NCBI GenBank assembly: GCA_937911855.1
Contig: CALDPK010000025.1
Location: 1-5,665 of the forward strand
Direction of reading: 5' to 3'
Length of the DNA stretch: 5,665 bases
DNA from: an uncultured Trueperaceae bacterium
GTDB taxonomy: Bacteria; Deinococcota; Deinococci; Deinococcales; Trueperaceae
Positions 5,468 to 5,665 of the stretch are shown piece by piece. Position numbers and translations under genes: made by a program. The notes under the pieces were generated by a model. That model was given only the letters and a program-made list of their open reading frames with translations. It had not been told where the DNA came from and did not search any database. The stretch's first letter is position 1. Every line of letters begins with the position of its first letter.

Positions 5468-5473
5468 ATTATA
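5468..5473 (-). promoter_or_regulatory. -10 box of the pyr operon promoter
   Basis: The minus strand has a perfect TATAAT, predicting a transcript start near 5460 and a leader of about 100 nt before the pyrR ATG. A -35 hexamer is not obvious at 16-18 bp. A 7-bp direct repeat CCTGATT (plus strand 5464-5470 and 5477-5483) overlaps and flanks the box; its meaning is unclear. Confidence 0.65.
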
Positions 5474-5519
5474 CAGCCTGATTCCGGAGTTGGGTGATTG
5501 CAGGTGAGGAGTGACGCAG

Positions 5520-5665
5520 ATGTGGCGAAATTGCCACTATGTCCAGTACCATGAGGCACACCATATCTTCCGTAAGCCGCACGAGGAAACGCTCAGTGTT
5601 CCAGTCCGTAAGAACGAAGTCGCACGAATTTATCTGAAGATTCTGGCCGCAAGCCTGGAGCTGTT
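5520..5665 (+). CDS. Possible HicA-family toxin, partial (cut by right edge)
   Basis: ATG at 5520 is preceded by GAGGAG 7 nt upstream and opens a frame running off the window, with 48 codons visible. The stretch EAHHIFRKPHEETLSVPVR (residues 12-30) resembles the core of HicA toxins, small mRNA-cutting proteins with a double-stranded-RNA-binding fold, where GSHHIFRKP followed by a VPV strand is typical. The following segment KNEVARIYLKILAAS would match the last helix. Against this, the catalytic-region GSH is AHH here and only about 12 residues precede it, where HicA usually has about 25. It may therefore be a decayed or atypical copy. The partner antitoxin hicB, if any, would be beyond the edge. 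The gene is divergent from the pyr operon, with about 100 bp between start codons. Confidence 0.45.
   Translation, partial: MWRNCHYVQYHEAHHIFRKPHEETLSVPVRKNEVARIYLKILAASLEL

Noticed and set aside
5464..5483. CCTGATT direct repeat as an operator of the pyr promoter
   Set aside because: Only two 7-bp copies at 13-bp spacing; regulation is already explained by the leader and chance cannot be excluded.

Overview
This is a GC-rich bacterial window of chromosomal, mostly housekeeping character. The best guess for the source is a member of the Deinococcota (Deinococcus-Thermus). That guess rests on three things: the compact pyrR-pyrB-pyrC cluster under a PyrR-type leader, two genes whose -10 boxes lie only 7 nt from the start codon (leaderless arrangement, common in Deinococcus), and the general look of the proteins. 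No rRNA or other phylogenetic marker is present, so the assignment is an inference of moderate strength.

Layout, left to right. Bases 1-885 (+) are the C-terminal part of a heterodisulfide-reductase-type Fe-S oxidoreductase of the EtfD/FadF kind, cut by the left edge. It converges, with a 6-bp gap, on a minus-strand SCO1/SenC copper-delivery protein (892-1485). Next is a 368-bp intergenic stretch (1486-1853). It holds the sco promoter and an unusual repeat array: three 35-bp clusters (1634, 1722, 1812), each with three 8-bp boxes GTVAGTAC at exactly 11-bp steps, the first box inverted. A minus-strand Crp/Fnr-family regulator follows (1854-2507). Its promoter has a GTGA-N6-TCAC palindrome placed as an autoregulatory operator.

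The rest of the minus strand is the pyrimidine operon pyrR (5362-4796), pyrB (4799-3831), pyrC (3816-2548), transcribed right to left. pyrR and pyrB overlap by 4 nt (GTGA); pyrC follows 14 bp after pyrB with its own Shine-Dalgarno. Upstream of pyrR is a complete-looking attenuator: TATAAT box, PyrR-binding hairpin, strong Shine-Dalgarno, an 18-codon leader ORF, and an intrinsic terminator lying wholly inside that ORF. The leader stop codon overlaps the pyrR start (ATGA). The arrangement suggests that UMP-bound PyrR blocks leader translation, which exposes the terminator and closes both transcription and coupled pyrR translation.

PyrB has all the catalytic motifs of aspartate carbamoyltransferase and reads like the Pseudomonas (class A) type, which needs a dihydroorotase-like partner. 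PyrC has lost one of the two metal-binding histidines of its HxH motif (HVP instead of HVH), with Tyr replacing the usual preceding acid, so it may be an inactive structural subunit. At the far right edge (5520 onward, +) is the start of a divergent short gene resembling a HicA toxin, truncated by the window.
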